From Streptococcus salivarius (lineage in GTDB: Bacteria > Bacillota > Bacilli > Lactobacillales > Streptococcaceae), in assembly GCF_009738225.1 (NCBI RefSeq), contig NZ_CP018187.1, positions 1,312,501 to 1,376,500 on the forward strand: 64,000 bases of DNA, in the 5' to 3' direction. Each line of letters begins with the position of its first letter. Within the stretch, counting starts at the first letter, position 1. Positions 18,701 through 26,340 of this stretch are shown one piece after another. The notes under the pieces were generated by a model that saw only the letters and a program-made list of their open reading frames with translations, searched no databases and had not been told where the DNA came from. The position numbers and the translations under genes are program-made.

Positions 18701-19695
18701 TTGACATAACGGGTATTTTTGAAAATAACATTGGCATTCCAATTAAGAAGTCCAAAATAACCTTCTGGAAGAACTTGAGGTTGGCCTTTGTCACTTTTTT
18801 GAAGAACAGAATCGCCTGTACTTGCGACAAGCACATCATTGACATAATAAGATAGCCACTGATTAGCCGCAACCACTTTAAGATTGTAGGTTTCATCTGC
18901 AGTTGGTGTCACATCTTTTTCATCTACAAGTTGAATATCCTGATTATTGACCCAACGCCAAAACTTAACCTTATGGTTCCCAGAGTCCACATTGACCCCG
19001 TACATATTTTTGTCACTACTATCATTGTTACCACGGAAAATGAGGGCAGCTGCACCACCAGCTTCCTTGAAGATCACATCCGTAGAATAAACAAAATTTT
19101 TACCTTCAGATTGAGAATAAAGGAAAGAATCTCCCCTATCTTTGGCTTCTGAATGAATGCCGTCAGCCTTCATTTCCCAGTGACCATTTTGATCTGCGGT
19201 CATTCCTTCAAGATTGGTAACTGCTTCATTATTAGGCAAATCCGTTTTATCTTCTGTCACATGAACAGGACTTGTACTATTGGTTACAACCGGCGTGTCT
19301 TGACTGGTCTGATTCAAATCAGCTTCTTTCGTTTGATTAGGCACTTTTTCAGCCTCACTAGCCTGTGTTTGGACTTCTTTTGGCTGATTAGGACTAGGCT
19401 GAGTGAGATTCTCTTGAGCTGTTATAGCAGATTCGGAAACAAGAGACGGGCTAGGCTCTATCACTTGGGGGACTTCTTTGGTCGTGCTTGAAGCAAGCTC
19501 CACTTGAGGGGCAACTTGATGATTAGTCTGAGCTACCACTTCTTGAGCTGTGGGGCTCACAGTTGCCTGTTCCACTTGGTCCGCATAGACAGGACCAGCC
19601 AGGGCCAAGCCTGCAAAACTTACCAAGGCACAGCCATAGACCCATGTCTTCCCACTTTTACGTATAAACCAATTTTTACAAACAGTATCATTCAT
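15787..19695 (-). CDS. fruA: Large secreted GH32 fructanase (fructan beta-fructosidase)
   Basis: 1302-residue extracellular fructan hydrolase. The N-terminus KSGKTWVYGCALVSFAGLA resembles the long signal peptides of streptococcal surface glycosidases. After a Gln/Thr/Pro linker come a lectin-like domain (about 155-335) and the GH32 five-blade propeller with WANDPNG at 463-469 (nucleophile Asp466), FRDPKVF (Asp590) and TECPDLYP (acid/base Glu632). A beta-sandwich, a Big-like domain (about 930-1010) and a second lectin-like domain (about 1030-1190) follow. A Pro/Glu-rich wall-spanning stretch runs about 1200-1260. No LPXTG motif is visible; the chain ends in FLTKWLFS. It likely releases fructose from levan or inulin. 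The symbol is by analogy with streptococcal FruA. Confidence 0.88.
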   Translation of the reverse strand: MNDTVCKNWFIRKSGKTWVYGCALVSFAGLALAGPVYADQVEQATVSPTAQEVVAQTNHQVAPQVELASSTTKEVPQVIEPSPSLVSESAITAQENLTQPSPNQPKEVQTQASEAEKVPNQTKEADLNQTSQDTPVVTNSTSPVHVTEDKTDLPNNEAVTNLEGMTADQNGHWEMKADGIHSEAKDRGDSFLYSQSEGKNFVYSTDVIFKEAGGAAALIFRGNNDSSDKNMYGVNVDSGNHKVKFWRWVNNQDIQLVDEKDVTPTADETYNLKVVAANQWLSYYVNDVLVASTGDSVLQKSDKGQPQVLPEGYFGLLNWNANVIFKNTRYVNLDDESLPLIDNLVVTSKTGSVEKQAQFFSEEPLHIQYVGHNVETVGFDITKHNSNAVIKVEDAKGNVYTDISQLPVAVGANYFTIESSVTDSLGRPVTLTYRVNIHRRQSDDVYYNELYRDQYHYSVKDGWANDPNGLVFYKGRYHLFYQFYDDTKWGPMHWAHATSRDLLHWDEEPIAFYPDATGHMFSGSVVVDSTNSSGLFKSPEGGLVAIITSNGNGQRIEIAYSEDEGRTWQKYDKVVADWSQDPLQNQDFRDPKVFRWDNQWFMVLAGGPLRIYSSQDLKNWQVETTYKDLHTECPDLYPIVANDGALKWVLSRGGRSYKVGDFKQVDGKWAFVADEVYQDHDETMNFGKDSYAAMTYYVHDFGTADHPNIPQLTEINWMNTWEDYCNLVADTVGQKFNGTFNLNLDLGLVKSGDRYLLTQTPVKAYESLRDTENAQYFENVTVASDNELLKDFTGDTYEVVSHFIPGKDTTAVGFNLRVGDGQATKVVYDLTKETLSIDRSQSGTILSDAFAKVNSQQVTRNEDGSIDLHLYVDRASVEVFAKGNTVAGANQIFPSPRAVGASVLVEGGPAKANIAIYPIKSTWTDKKEVTKAVAMNTTVAGHLALEVGQSKDLQVYLAPASEEQDVTWTVSDPSLVSYTEHDNKLSLKALHKGHLTVTATSVENPSLTKTFNIDITLNNFATNLKGLKAVTGDWYIDDDTLYDSNVSANDFFMAYESNGFKQFDYDIDVKYQHGLVNLFVAAEREEPGRAYSVQFSDNDTVRLFRFGGETIAEAHLDKAINDGQYHHVKVEKGKDTMTVYVDGKEVLHHQFDAVDNYFNQAHVGVGLWDGSVEFQNFFVTEKMTNTSSDTTDEPIKPDPQLEPSPEPNPENKTDEPEHQPELAPEPEPTGQNNGHDSTNTVPDPSQDNTSKQEESKAPVETPKTVTPLVENLLKKFNAFSLSTFLASIAKETWHFLTKWLFS

Positions 19696-19826
19696 GACTC
19701 TTCTCCTTCTTTAGAGCAACATTAAATGTTATCTCAGTTTTCATGAAAATTCAAAGTCAATACATTTGCCTTTATTAATAAGCCTATCAAAGTTTCCGGA
19801 AATATCTTTAGGATTTACATTAAAAC

Positions 19827-19855
19827 GGTAAACGCTTACTTTTAATATCATTATA
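19827..19855 (-). promoter_or_regulatory. Fructanase promoter with overlapping cre-like site
   Basis: Minus-strand extended -10 TGATATAAT (hexamer 19850-19855) is followed, around the start of transcription, by AGTAAGCGTTTACC (19827-19840). This matches the catabolite-response consensus TGWAANCGNTNWCA at all but its two end positions. CcpA bound here would block initiation when glucose is present, as expected for a fructan-use gene. Confidence 0.7.
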
Positions 19856-19943
19856 TCACTATAATCTGAAAACGCCATCTTTTTCTGTAATATTTTTCAT
19901 ATAAATGAAAAACTTCCGAATTTGCCATTCGAAAGTCTCTTGC

Positions 19944-20870
19944 TTATGCTAAATCTGAGCCTGTTAGCAGGCTATTTCCAATAATACCAATGGTTACAAT
20001 AGCAATCCCTAAGTATCCCAAAAGGCTAGGTAGACTATCTCCGAGGAAGAGGCAACCACCCAAGAGGGTAAAGAGAACTTCACCAGCCTGAGTAGCCTCA
20101 ACTACTGCCAGTTGCTTATGGTTATGCTTAACCAGATTAGTCGCCTCGAAGAAAAGCAAGGTTGCGACAACTCCAGAAAAGACAGCTACAATTAAAGATT
20201 GTAAAATCTGTCCCCCTGATGGAAGTCCAGAATCCGTTACAGCAAAAACTGATAAGATCACCCAAAAAGGCGTACTCATCAAGGTCATCCCAAACACGCG
20301 CTGCGTCGTTGAAAGCTGATCCTCTTTACAGTGGACCATCATCTTACGATTGCCCAAAGGATAGGCAAAAGCAGCCAGTAAAATCAAGAGACTAGCACGG
20401 ACCACACCGCTACCAAGACCACTACCAAAGTAAGGAATCTGGATGAGAATAATACCTAAAAGGATAACCAATGTCATAAGCAGTTGCTTACCAGGTACCC
20501 TCTGACCAAAGAGAGGTGTCAAGAGTAGACCAGCTAGAATGGTAATCTGCCAAGTGGCTGCCACAAACCAGGACTCGCCATAAATGGAGGCTAGAGACAG
20601 TGGCCCATAGAAAAGCCCAAAACCAACCGTACTCCAAATCAACCAAGTCAGGGGTGCTTTCTTAATGGCAGACAGAACACCTGCCAGCTCACCCTTACGC
20701 CAGGCCAAAACAGCCAGCATAGGCAAGCTAAACAAATAGCGTAGACTAGCACTCCACATCCAGGACCCACCTGAAAGGTTCATACTACGGTTGAAAATAA
20801 AAGTAAAAGCAAAAAAGAGAGCACCAAGAATACCATACCAAATCGCCCTCGCAAATTGAGATTGTTTCAT
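19944..20870 (-). CDS. DMT-superfamily multidrug-efflux-type transporter
   Basis: 308-residue protein with about ten hydrophobic segments and the internal two-half layout of EamA/EmrE-like carriers (ALFFAFTFIFNRSMNL near the start, VVATLLFFEATNL and VEATQAGEVLFTLLGG near the end). The substrate is unknown; the closest family I can name is the 'multidrug resistance efflux transporter' group. AGGAG site upstream, and a TATAAT hexamer about 25 nt before the start. Its first codons and promoter are partly duplicated at 21594-21655. Confidence 0.8.
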   Translation of the reverse strand: MKQSQFARAIWYGILGALFFAFTFIFNRSMNLSGGSWMWSASLRYLFSLPMLAVLAWRKGELAGVLSAIKKAPLTWLIWSTVGFGLFYGPLSLASIYGESWFVAATWQITILAGLLLTPLFGQRVPGKQLLMTLVILLGIILIQIPYFGSGLGSGVVRASLLILLAAFAYPLGNRKMMVHCKEDQLSTTQRVFGMTLMSTPFWVILSVFAVTDSGLPSGGQILQSLIVAVFSGVVATLLFFEATNLVKHNHKQLAVVEATQAGEVLFTLLGGCLFLGDSLPSLLGYLGIAIVTIGIIGNSLLTGSDLA

Positions 20871-20993
20871 AATTGTAAACTCCTGTAGATTCTATTATAC
20901 AGTAATTGAAGCAATAGAAAAAGGAGGTCATTATGATGACTTCCTTAGTTTCATTTCAATTTTTACTTATGGACCAAGTAAACAATCTATATT

Positions 20994-21515
20994 TTATTCA
21001 CCTTTTAGCTGCACTTGTGTATGTGCTAGCAGGTCTCCTAGATGTCTCTTATCTTTCCGAAACATCGTCATTGCCAGTAAGGAAACTGCGAGGAGAGTCG
21101 CCGAAATAGAGAGGATAATGGACAATACATCAAAATCACTATATAAGCCATGAATCGTGCCCATATGACCGAGTTGCCAAGGTAAAAATTTGATGACATT
21201 TCTAGTCAAGCTAGCCTGCACTGTTTTTTTCTGGTAGACCAGTTCAAGTCCAGCTTTTACCTTCCCAAAACTGCCATCATGTTTATAATCCAAGAATGTG
21301 AAAAGGAGCGTGATTGGCAAAACAGAGGTGAAAAATACAAGCCACTGCGACTGAATTGCTGTAAACTCTGGGACGCCATTAAAAAAAATAATGTATATAG
21401 GCATAGAACTTAAAAACAGAAGACCTAAATAAGCTAGAATGAAAAGATAATCGAATAGAAATTCAATCATTCTTTTTTTAAACGAAATAGGATTGATTGC
21501 TAAGATCTTCATCAT
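20994..21515 (-). CDS. RDD-family membrane protein
   Basis: 173-residue protein with four or so membrane segments. It has the RDD-type layout: KKRMIEFLFDYLFILAY at the start, LDYKHDGSFGKVKAGLELV in the middle, and RKDKRHLGDLLAHTQV at the end. The function of this family is mostly unknown. Start taken at 21515 because GGAGGA lies 4-5 nt upstream; 21512 is equally possible. It lies between the DMT gene and the duplicated DMT 5' end. Confidence 0.75.
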   Translation of the reverse strand: MMKILAINPISFKKRMIEFLFDYLFILAYLGLLFLSSMPIYIIFFNGVPEFTAIQSQWLVFFTSVLPITLLFTFLDYKHDGSFGKVKAGLELVYQKKTVQASLTRNVIKFLPWQLGHMGTIHGLYSDFDVLSIILSISATLLAVSLLAMTMFRKDKRHLGDLLAHTQVQLKGE

Positions 21516-21593
21516 CGACTCCTCCTTTCTCATCTCCTATTATAACATTTTTAATATTCTAAATAATATTTGAGAGGAAAATCTGCTGGCTAG

Positions 21594-21655
21594 CACCCTC
21601 GCAAATTGAGATTGTTTCATAATTGTAAACTCCTGTAGGTTTTATTATACACTAC
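21594..21655 (-). repeat. Duplicated 5' end and promoter of the DMT transporter gene
   Basis: About 60 bp here match 20844-20905 almost exactly, covering the first eight or nine codons (MKQSQFAR), the ribosome binding site and the TATAAT region. The coding part stops there, so this is a non-functional copy. It marks a duplication or insertion junction at the left border of the ComR-like/ABC block. Confidence 0.8.
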
Positions 21656-21732
21656 TTCTATTATGGCTTTTGGACTTTATTTCAATTTTACGTTATATTA
21701 TTATTAAAAATCTAAATCATAAGGAATTATGT

Positions 21733-22641
21733 ATGTCAGAAGATATTAAAATCAAGATTGGAAAAAGAATTCGTGAAGAACGTGAACGACTAGGTTTAAC
21801 ACGTGAGCAAGTTTGTGACACCGAAGAAGAATTAACCGTCAAACAACTGATGAGAATTGAGCTCGGTCGCTCATTACCAACTATTGTCAAACTGCAGTAT
21901 ATCAGTGATAAATTAGGAGTTTCCCTCAACTATTTGCTAGGTGAAACAAAACTAGACATCCCTGAAGACTATTACAAGGCTAAATATAAACTCATGAAGT
22001 CTCCTGTCTATGGCGACCCCGAACGTATCAAGAAGAAGCTAAAAGATATTGAGGAACTCTACGACAACTATATTGATATTCTACCAGAGGACGAGCTTTT
22101 TGCCATTGATATCATTGAAAGAACGTTAAATTTTATGATTATGGAAGAAGATAGTCTTATTGAATCTGTATTTGAAGACTATTTAGCTCAAGCTTTGAAA
22201 AAAGAAGCATATTCCTTAAATGACCTTCTATTAATTTCATACTATGCATTTCGATGTCAGGATTATGACTATGATAAAGAGAGAATTGAAAAATTTAGAC
22301 ATAAATTAATTAAGCAAGAATTACAAGGTGATGAGCTGTTTAACGTTGAACTGATAGGTGCTTTATCAGCTATAGCTGGGATATATGTGATGCATCATGA
22401 CTATAAAGAAATGAAGTCTGTTGTTGATAAAATGTATGTTCTTATTGATAAGACACTTCAACAAGCTTATAAACCCGCAGTACTTGTTTTTGAAGCAAAA
22501 TACTATCTCTTCTATGAGAATAACATAAATAAAGCAACAGAGCTCTATCATACAGCCACCGTACTAGCCGAAGCCTTCGGCGACCAAGTCTTCATCAAAA
22601 ATCTTAAAATGGAAATGGAAAAAGATTTAAATACGAAATAA
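21733..22641 (+). CDS. ComR-like RNPP transcription regulator (copy 1)
   Basis: 302-residue cytosolic regulator with an N-terminal XRE helix-turn-helix (about 5-70: IGKRIREERERLGLTREQV, QLMRIELGRSLPTI, LGVSLNYLL) and a C-terminal TPR-like helical sensor domain. The pattern, including LTVKQLMRIE and a TPR array ending KAKYELL-like (EAKYYLFYENN), is that of ComR, the receptor for the competence peptide XIP. S. salivarius has ComR paralogues named ScuR and SarF that drive bacteriocin genes instead of competence; this pair may be those, but I cannot verify it. The start at 21733 is supported by AAGGA and by alignment with copy 2. It lies directly upstream of the ComR-box and ABC operon. Confidence 0.85.
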   Translation: MSEDIKIKIGKRIREERERLGLTREQVCDTEEELTVKQLMRIELGRSLPTIVKLQYISDKLGVSLNYLLGETKLDIPEDYYKAKYKLMKSPVYGDPERIKKKLKDIEELYDNYIDILPEDELFAIDIIERTLNFMIMEEDSLIESVFEDYLAQALKKEAYSLNDLLLISYYAFRCQDYDYDKERIEKFRHKLIKQELQGDELFNVELIGALSAIAGIYVMHHDYKEMKSVVDKMYVLIDKTLQQAYKPAVLVFEAKYYLFYENNINKATELYHTATVLAEAFGDQVFIKNLKMEMEKDLNTK

Positions 22642-22652
22642 CAAATCTAAGT

Positions 22653-22664
22653 GACATAAATGTC
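22653..22664 (+). promoter_or_regulatory. ComR-box-like palindrome upstream of the ABC operon
   Basis: GACAT-AA-ATGTC, extended by AA/TT at the outer positions, followed by a T-rich stretch and -10-like hexamers TATACT (22689-22694) and TATAAT (22701-22706). Dyads of GACA/TGTC upstream of a T tract are what ComR-type regulators bind. It lies between regulator copy 1 and the ABC ATPase gene, so one or both regulators probably activate the transporter. Confidence 0.65.
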
Positions 22665-22726
22665 CTTTTGATTCGTTATTTTTTTGTTTATACTCATTCA
22701 TATAATCAAATAGGAGAAATCAAGAT

Positions 22727-23563
22727 ATGACAAACCTTATCGTAGCAAAACAGTTAAGCAAACAATTTCAAAAATATAAAGCAATAGAAAATCTAAACTT
22801 CACAGTTGAAGAAGGTGAAATTCTAGGTTTCTTAGGGCCATCAGGTTCTGGTAAAACGACAACAATTAATATCTTAACAGGTCAACTCACTCCTAGTCAG
22901 GGAGAAACTTATATTTTAGGCAAATCATCCCTTCAGTTAAAAGAAAAAGATTTGTCAAAGATTGGATTAATTACTGAAAATAGTGGCTTTTATGAAAAAT
23001 TAACACTTCATGACAATCTTCTATTCTTCGCCAAACTCTACAATGTTTCACCAGATTATATTGACGATTTGATGAAACGTGTAGGTCTTTATGACCATCG
23101 TAAAACCTTGGCAGAAAAACTCTCTACAGGGATGAAACAACGGATGCTTTTAGTTAGGGCTATGATTAACAAGCCAAGAGTTCTCTTTCTTGATGAACCG
23201 ACTTCTGGTTTAGATCCATCAACATCTCAAACCATTCACGCTCTCATCAAAGAGCTTAAAGAACATGGAACAACCATTTTTCTGACGACACATGACATGC
23301 ACGAAGCTACCATTTTATGCGATAAAATTGTACTTCTAAATAAAGGGAAGATTGTTGAAGAAGGAAAACCTGCTGAGCTTATTCAGAAATACAATACCAA
23401 TAAGATGGTAAAAGTGACCTATTGTTCAGGTCAAGAGAAAGTGATTCCCTTCTCTGAATTAAATCATATTACTGCTATTCAGGATATTCAAACCATCCAC
23501 TCATGTGAACCGACTCTAGAAGACATCTTCATTCAACTGACAGGAGGAAAACTTAATGTTTAA
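22727..23563 (+). CDS. ABC transporter ATP-binding protein in the ComR-like locus
   Basis: 278-residue ATPase: Walker A GPSGSGKTT (about 37-45), signature LSTGMKQRM, Walker B VLFLDEPTSG, and a His switch in TTHD. It has the C-terminal extension of ABC-2 exporter ATPases. It overlaps the permease gene by 8 nt. The partner permease is small, so the pair probably acts as a dimer of two chains each. The likely role is export of, or self-protection from, a peptide, inferred only from the regulators around it. Confidence 0.88.
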   Translation: MTNLIVAKQLSKQFQKYKAIENLNFTVEEGEILGFLGPSGSGKTTTINILTGQLTPSQGETYILGKSSLQLKEKDLSKIGLITENSGFYEKLTLHDNLLFFAKLYNVSPDYIDDLMKRVGLYDHRKTLAEKLSTGMKQRMLLVRAMINKPRVLFLDEPTSGLDPSTSQTIHALIKELKEHGTTIFLTTHDMHEATILCDKIVLLNKGKIVEEGKPAELIQKYNTNKMVKVTYCSGQEKVIPFSELNHITAIQDIQTIHSCEPTLEDIFIQLTGGKLNV

Positions 23564-24275
23564 CCAATTAAAATCTTTACTATGGCTTAGAAAACGAGTA
23601 ATCAAATCTAATAAAAGCATTATCCTACAAATCCTCCTTCCTTTAGGACTTGCCTTTCTCTACAAATATATTTATGAGATACAAGGTAGCCTAAACAATT
23701 CAGTGAAAGCCAATCTATTAGTTACCTGTTTAGCCATATCTTTGAGTGTATCAGTTGGAACTCCAATCAGCACGATTGTTTCTGAAGAAAAGGAAAAAAA
23801 TATTTTAAGAACTTTGTTTTTAAGTGGTGTTAACAGTACGAACTATATCCTTTCAGTTTTATTTTACCCAGTGCTTATTAGCTTAGTTATGACAACTGCT
23901 ATTCCAAAAATACTAGAACTGAATATTGAAACTCATTATGGTCCTTATCTTATCGTCTCATTTGCTACATCTTTAGTAATGATGCTTATCAATCTTTTCA
24001 TTGGATTAATCAGCAAAACTCAAGTATCTGCCCAAGTGATTAGTCTTCCAGTAATAATGATTAGTATGTTTATTCCAATGCTTTCAGAAATCAGTAAAGA
24101 TTTTGATAATGTCACAAAGTACAGTTATATGGGATTGTTCACGAAATCTATAGGGCACCTTGAAACCTTTAAGTGGCAGGACCAAGTAGCAAGCTCACTA
24201 TCCCTGCTAGTCTGGTTACTCCTATTTACTACACTGATCATTCTACAATCTAAGAGATTACGAAAAATATCTTAA
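23556..24275 (+). CDS. ABC-2-type permease in the ComR-like locus
   Basis: 239-residue protein with six predicted membrane segments and the ABC-2 hallmark SVGTPISTIVSEEKEKNILR after the second segment. GGAGG upstream inside the ATPase gene; the overlap implies translational coupling. The substrate is unknown. Confidence 0.85.
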   Translation: MFNQLKSLLWLRKRVIKSNKSIILQILLPLGLAFLYKYIYEIQGSLNNSVKANLLVTCLAISLSVSVGTPISTIVSEEKEKNILRTLFLSGVNSTNYILSVLFYPVLISLVMTTAIPKILELNIETHYGPYLIVSFATSLVMMLINLFIGLISKTQVSAQVISLPVIMISMFIPMLSEISKDFDNVTKYSYMGLFTKSIGHLETFKWQDQVASSLSLLVWLLLFTTLIILQSKRLRKIS

Positions 24276-24284
24276 GTCAAAACC

Positions 24285-24322
24285 ACAACCATCTAAGACT
24301 CAGTTTAGTTGGTTGTTTTGTT
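24285..24322 (+). terminator. Intrinsic terminator after the ABC operon
   Basis: Stem ACAACCA-TCTAA / TTTAG-TGGTTGT followed by TTTTGTTT, just after the permease stop. It isolates the operon from the second regulator. Confidence 0.7.
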
Positions 24323-24430
24323 TATTCCCCTATTTGCTCTAACTAGAAACACAGACAAGTTCCTAGAGTCTTTTCATTCACATGATTTTAAGGTATATTA
24401 TTATATAATTAAAACTCAAGGGGAATACAG

Positions 24431-25339
24431 ATGTCTGATGATATTAAAATCGAGATTGGAAAAAGAATTCGTGAAGAACGTGAACGACAAGAATTAACTC
24501 GTGAACAAGTCTGTGATACTGAAGATGAATTAACCGTCAAACAATTGATGAGAATCGAGCTCGGTCGCTCATTGCCAACTATTGTCAAACTGCAGTATAT
24601 CAGTGATAAACTAGGTGTTTCTCTCAACTATTTGCTAGGTGAAACAAAACTAGACATTCCTGAAGAGTATTATAGGTCTAAATATAAACTCATGAAATCC
24701 CCTGTCTATGGGGACACCGGACGTATCAAGAAGAAGCTAAAAGATATTGAGGACCTATATGATAACTATATTGATGTTCTTCCTGAGGAGGAACTTCTAG
24801 CCATTGATATTATTGAAAGAACGTTAAAGTTTATGATTATGGAAGAGGAGGATCCTATTGAAGAGGTATTTGAAGATTATTTCACTCAAGTTTTGAGGAA
24901 GGATAAATATTCTTTAAATGACCTCTTATTAATTAAATACTATGGATTTCGATGTCAAATTGGTGACTATGATAAAGAAATTGTTGAAAGTTTTCGATGC
25001 AAATTAATTAATCAAGAATTACAAGGGGAAGAGCTAGTTAATGTTGAACTACTTGGGGCATTGTCAACTATAGCTGGAATCTATGTGATGCATCATGATT
25101 ATAGAAATATGAAAACTATTGTCGATAAAATGCATACTGTTATTGATAAGACACTACAACATGCTTACAAACCCGCCGTACTCATTTTTGAAGCAAAATA
25201 CTATTTATATTATGAAAATGACATCAATAAAGCAAGAGATCTCTATAATACGGCAACTGTTCTGGCTGAAGCTTTTGGCGACCAAGTTTTCATCAAAAAT
25301 CTAAAAATGGAAATGGAAAAAGATTTAAATACAAAATAG
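24431..25339 (+). CDS. ComR-like RNPP transcription regulator (copy 2)
   Basis: 302 residues, collinear with copy 1 without gaps and roughly four residues in five identical. The helix-turn-helix region and the last 30 residues are nearly or fully identical. The differences concentrate in the TPR sensor (about 125-240). This suggests the same DNA target but different peptide specificity, plus possible gene conversion at the ends. It has its own AT-rich promoter (resembling that of copy 1) and a GGGGA ribosome binding site. No short peptide gene with a credible ribosome binding site is visible next to it. Confidence 0.85.
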   Translation: MSDDIKIEIGKRIREERERQELTREQVCDTEDELTVKQLMRIELGRSLPTIVKLQYISDKLGVSLNYLLGETKLDIPEEYYRSKYKLMKSPVYGDTGRIKKKLKDIEDLYDNYIDVLPEEELLAIDIIERTLKFMIMEEEDPIEEVFEDYFTQVLRKDKYSLNDLLLIKYYGFRCQIGDYDKEIVESFRCKLINQELQGEELVNVELLGALSTIAGIYVMHHDYRNMKTIVDKMHTVIDKTLQHAYKPAVLIFEAKYYLYYENDINKARDLYNTATVLAEAFGDQVFIKNLKMEMEKDLNTK

Positions 25340-25393
25340 AAAATATATCAGCAACATCTTTAATATGATTCATTCTAAATGCAATAACTACCG

Positions 25394-25430
25394 AAGAAGC
25401 ATCTGAAGTCAAATTCAGATGCTTCTTTTA
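25394..25430 (+). terminator. Intrinsic terminator after regulator copy 2
   Basis: Perfect 14-bp hairpin AAGAAGCATCTGAA/TTCAGATGCTTCTT followed by TTTATTATTT on the plus strand. Confidence 0.85.
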
Positions 25431-25449
25431 TTATTTCAATTTTTTTCTT

Positions 25450-26340
25450 TCAGCTGATATTATGCTTCTTCAGATACTTCTTCCCATACCATTCTTCTGC
25501 TGACTTGCCTTCCCAATCTCGGTATTCTTCAGGATATTTCCATTTGTAGTAGCCTTGCATCATATAGGGGAACATGAGATAGATTTCGAAGGCAACAATC
25601 ACAAGAGTGATAAGATACCACATCCCTAAAAACTGTAGAAAAATAAATCCCTCAGATCTAAACTCTCCAAATCGTGGCATAAAAAGTTTCATAAGCATAT
25701 AAAGTGCAACAAGTATCCCACCATATTTCATAACAGCTTTTACAATTTTACCAATAAAGTCATTTTTAACAGTGTCATTATTATTTTCTCCATACATTAA
25801 TTGTCTTAATGAGAAGAGACGATTTCGAAACATGAGAAAGATGACTAAGAAAATAGAACCAATAAAAATTGTCATTCCCCAAAACTCTAAACTTCCATAT
25901 GTAAGTGTCATGAAAAACAAATTAACTTCGACTAATAACCAGAGAAAGTATGTAACTAATAGATGAAATTGTGTTCTATAAATTAATATAAATTGTTTGT
26001 TAAACCCTTTTCCAAGTATAATTAGAAAAAACCACATGAACAAACAAAGCCAAAATACCCAAGGGGGAAAGAAATTTATTTTTGAAATAGGAAATGTGAA
26101 TTCCGATTTATCAGGTTCATAAAAGAAATAACTATTTACAGCTAAGAATCCCCAATTAAGCCCTATCACAAAAATTAGTGTTAAAATGATTTGCCAAACA
26201 TACGACTTCAAGGTTCCTCTATATTTTTCTTTTTTTAAAGCATCTTGATAGAGATCCTCAACATATTTTCCCGAGATCTCATCATCCAATAGATTTAAAG
26301 ATTCTTCAAAACTGGCTTTAAAGATTGATTTCTTTTTCAT
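25450..26340 (-). CDS. Unknown membrane protein, paralogue A
   Basis: I do not recognise this 296-residue protein. It starts MKKKSIFKASFEESLNLLDD, has about six hydrophobic segments (about 47-70, 90-110, 125-165, 205-225, 240-265), and ends in a charged Trp/Tyr-rich tail (YYKWKYPEEYRDWEGKSAEE). Both ends are shared almost word for word with the neighbour at 26318. It begins 23 nt inside that gene, so translation is probably coupled. No enzymatic motif is visible. Confidence 0.75.
   Translation of the reverse strand: MKKKSIFKASFEESLNLLDDEISGKYVEDLYQDALKKEKYRGTLKSYVWQIILTLIFVIGLNWGFLAVNSYFFYEPDKSEFTFPISKINFFPPWVFWLCLFMWFFLIILGKGFNKQFILIYRTQFHLLVTYFLWLLVEVNLFFMTLTYGSLEFWGMTIFIGSIFLVIFLMFRNRLFSLRQLMYGENNNDTVKNDFIGKIVKAVMKYGGILVALYMLMKLFMPRFGEFRSEGFIFLQFLGMWYLITLVIVAFEIYLMFPYMMQGYYKWKYPEEYRDWEGKSAEEWYGKKYLKKHNIS

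Noticed and set aside
22727-24275. ABC operon as a BceAB-type antimicrobial pump
   Set aside because: The permease is a 239-residue ABC-2 type without the large outside domain that marks BceB.
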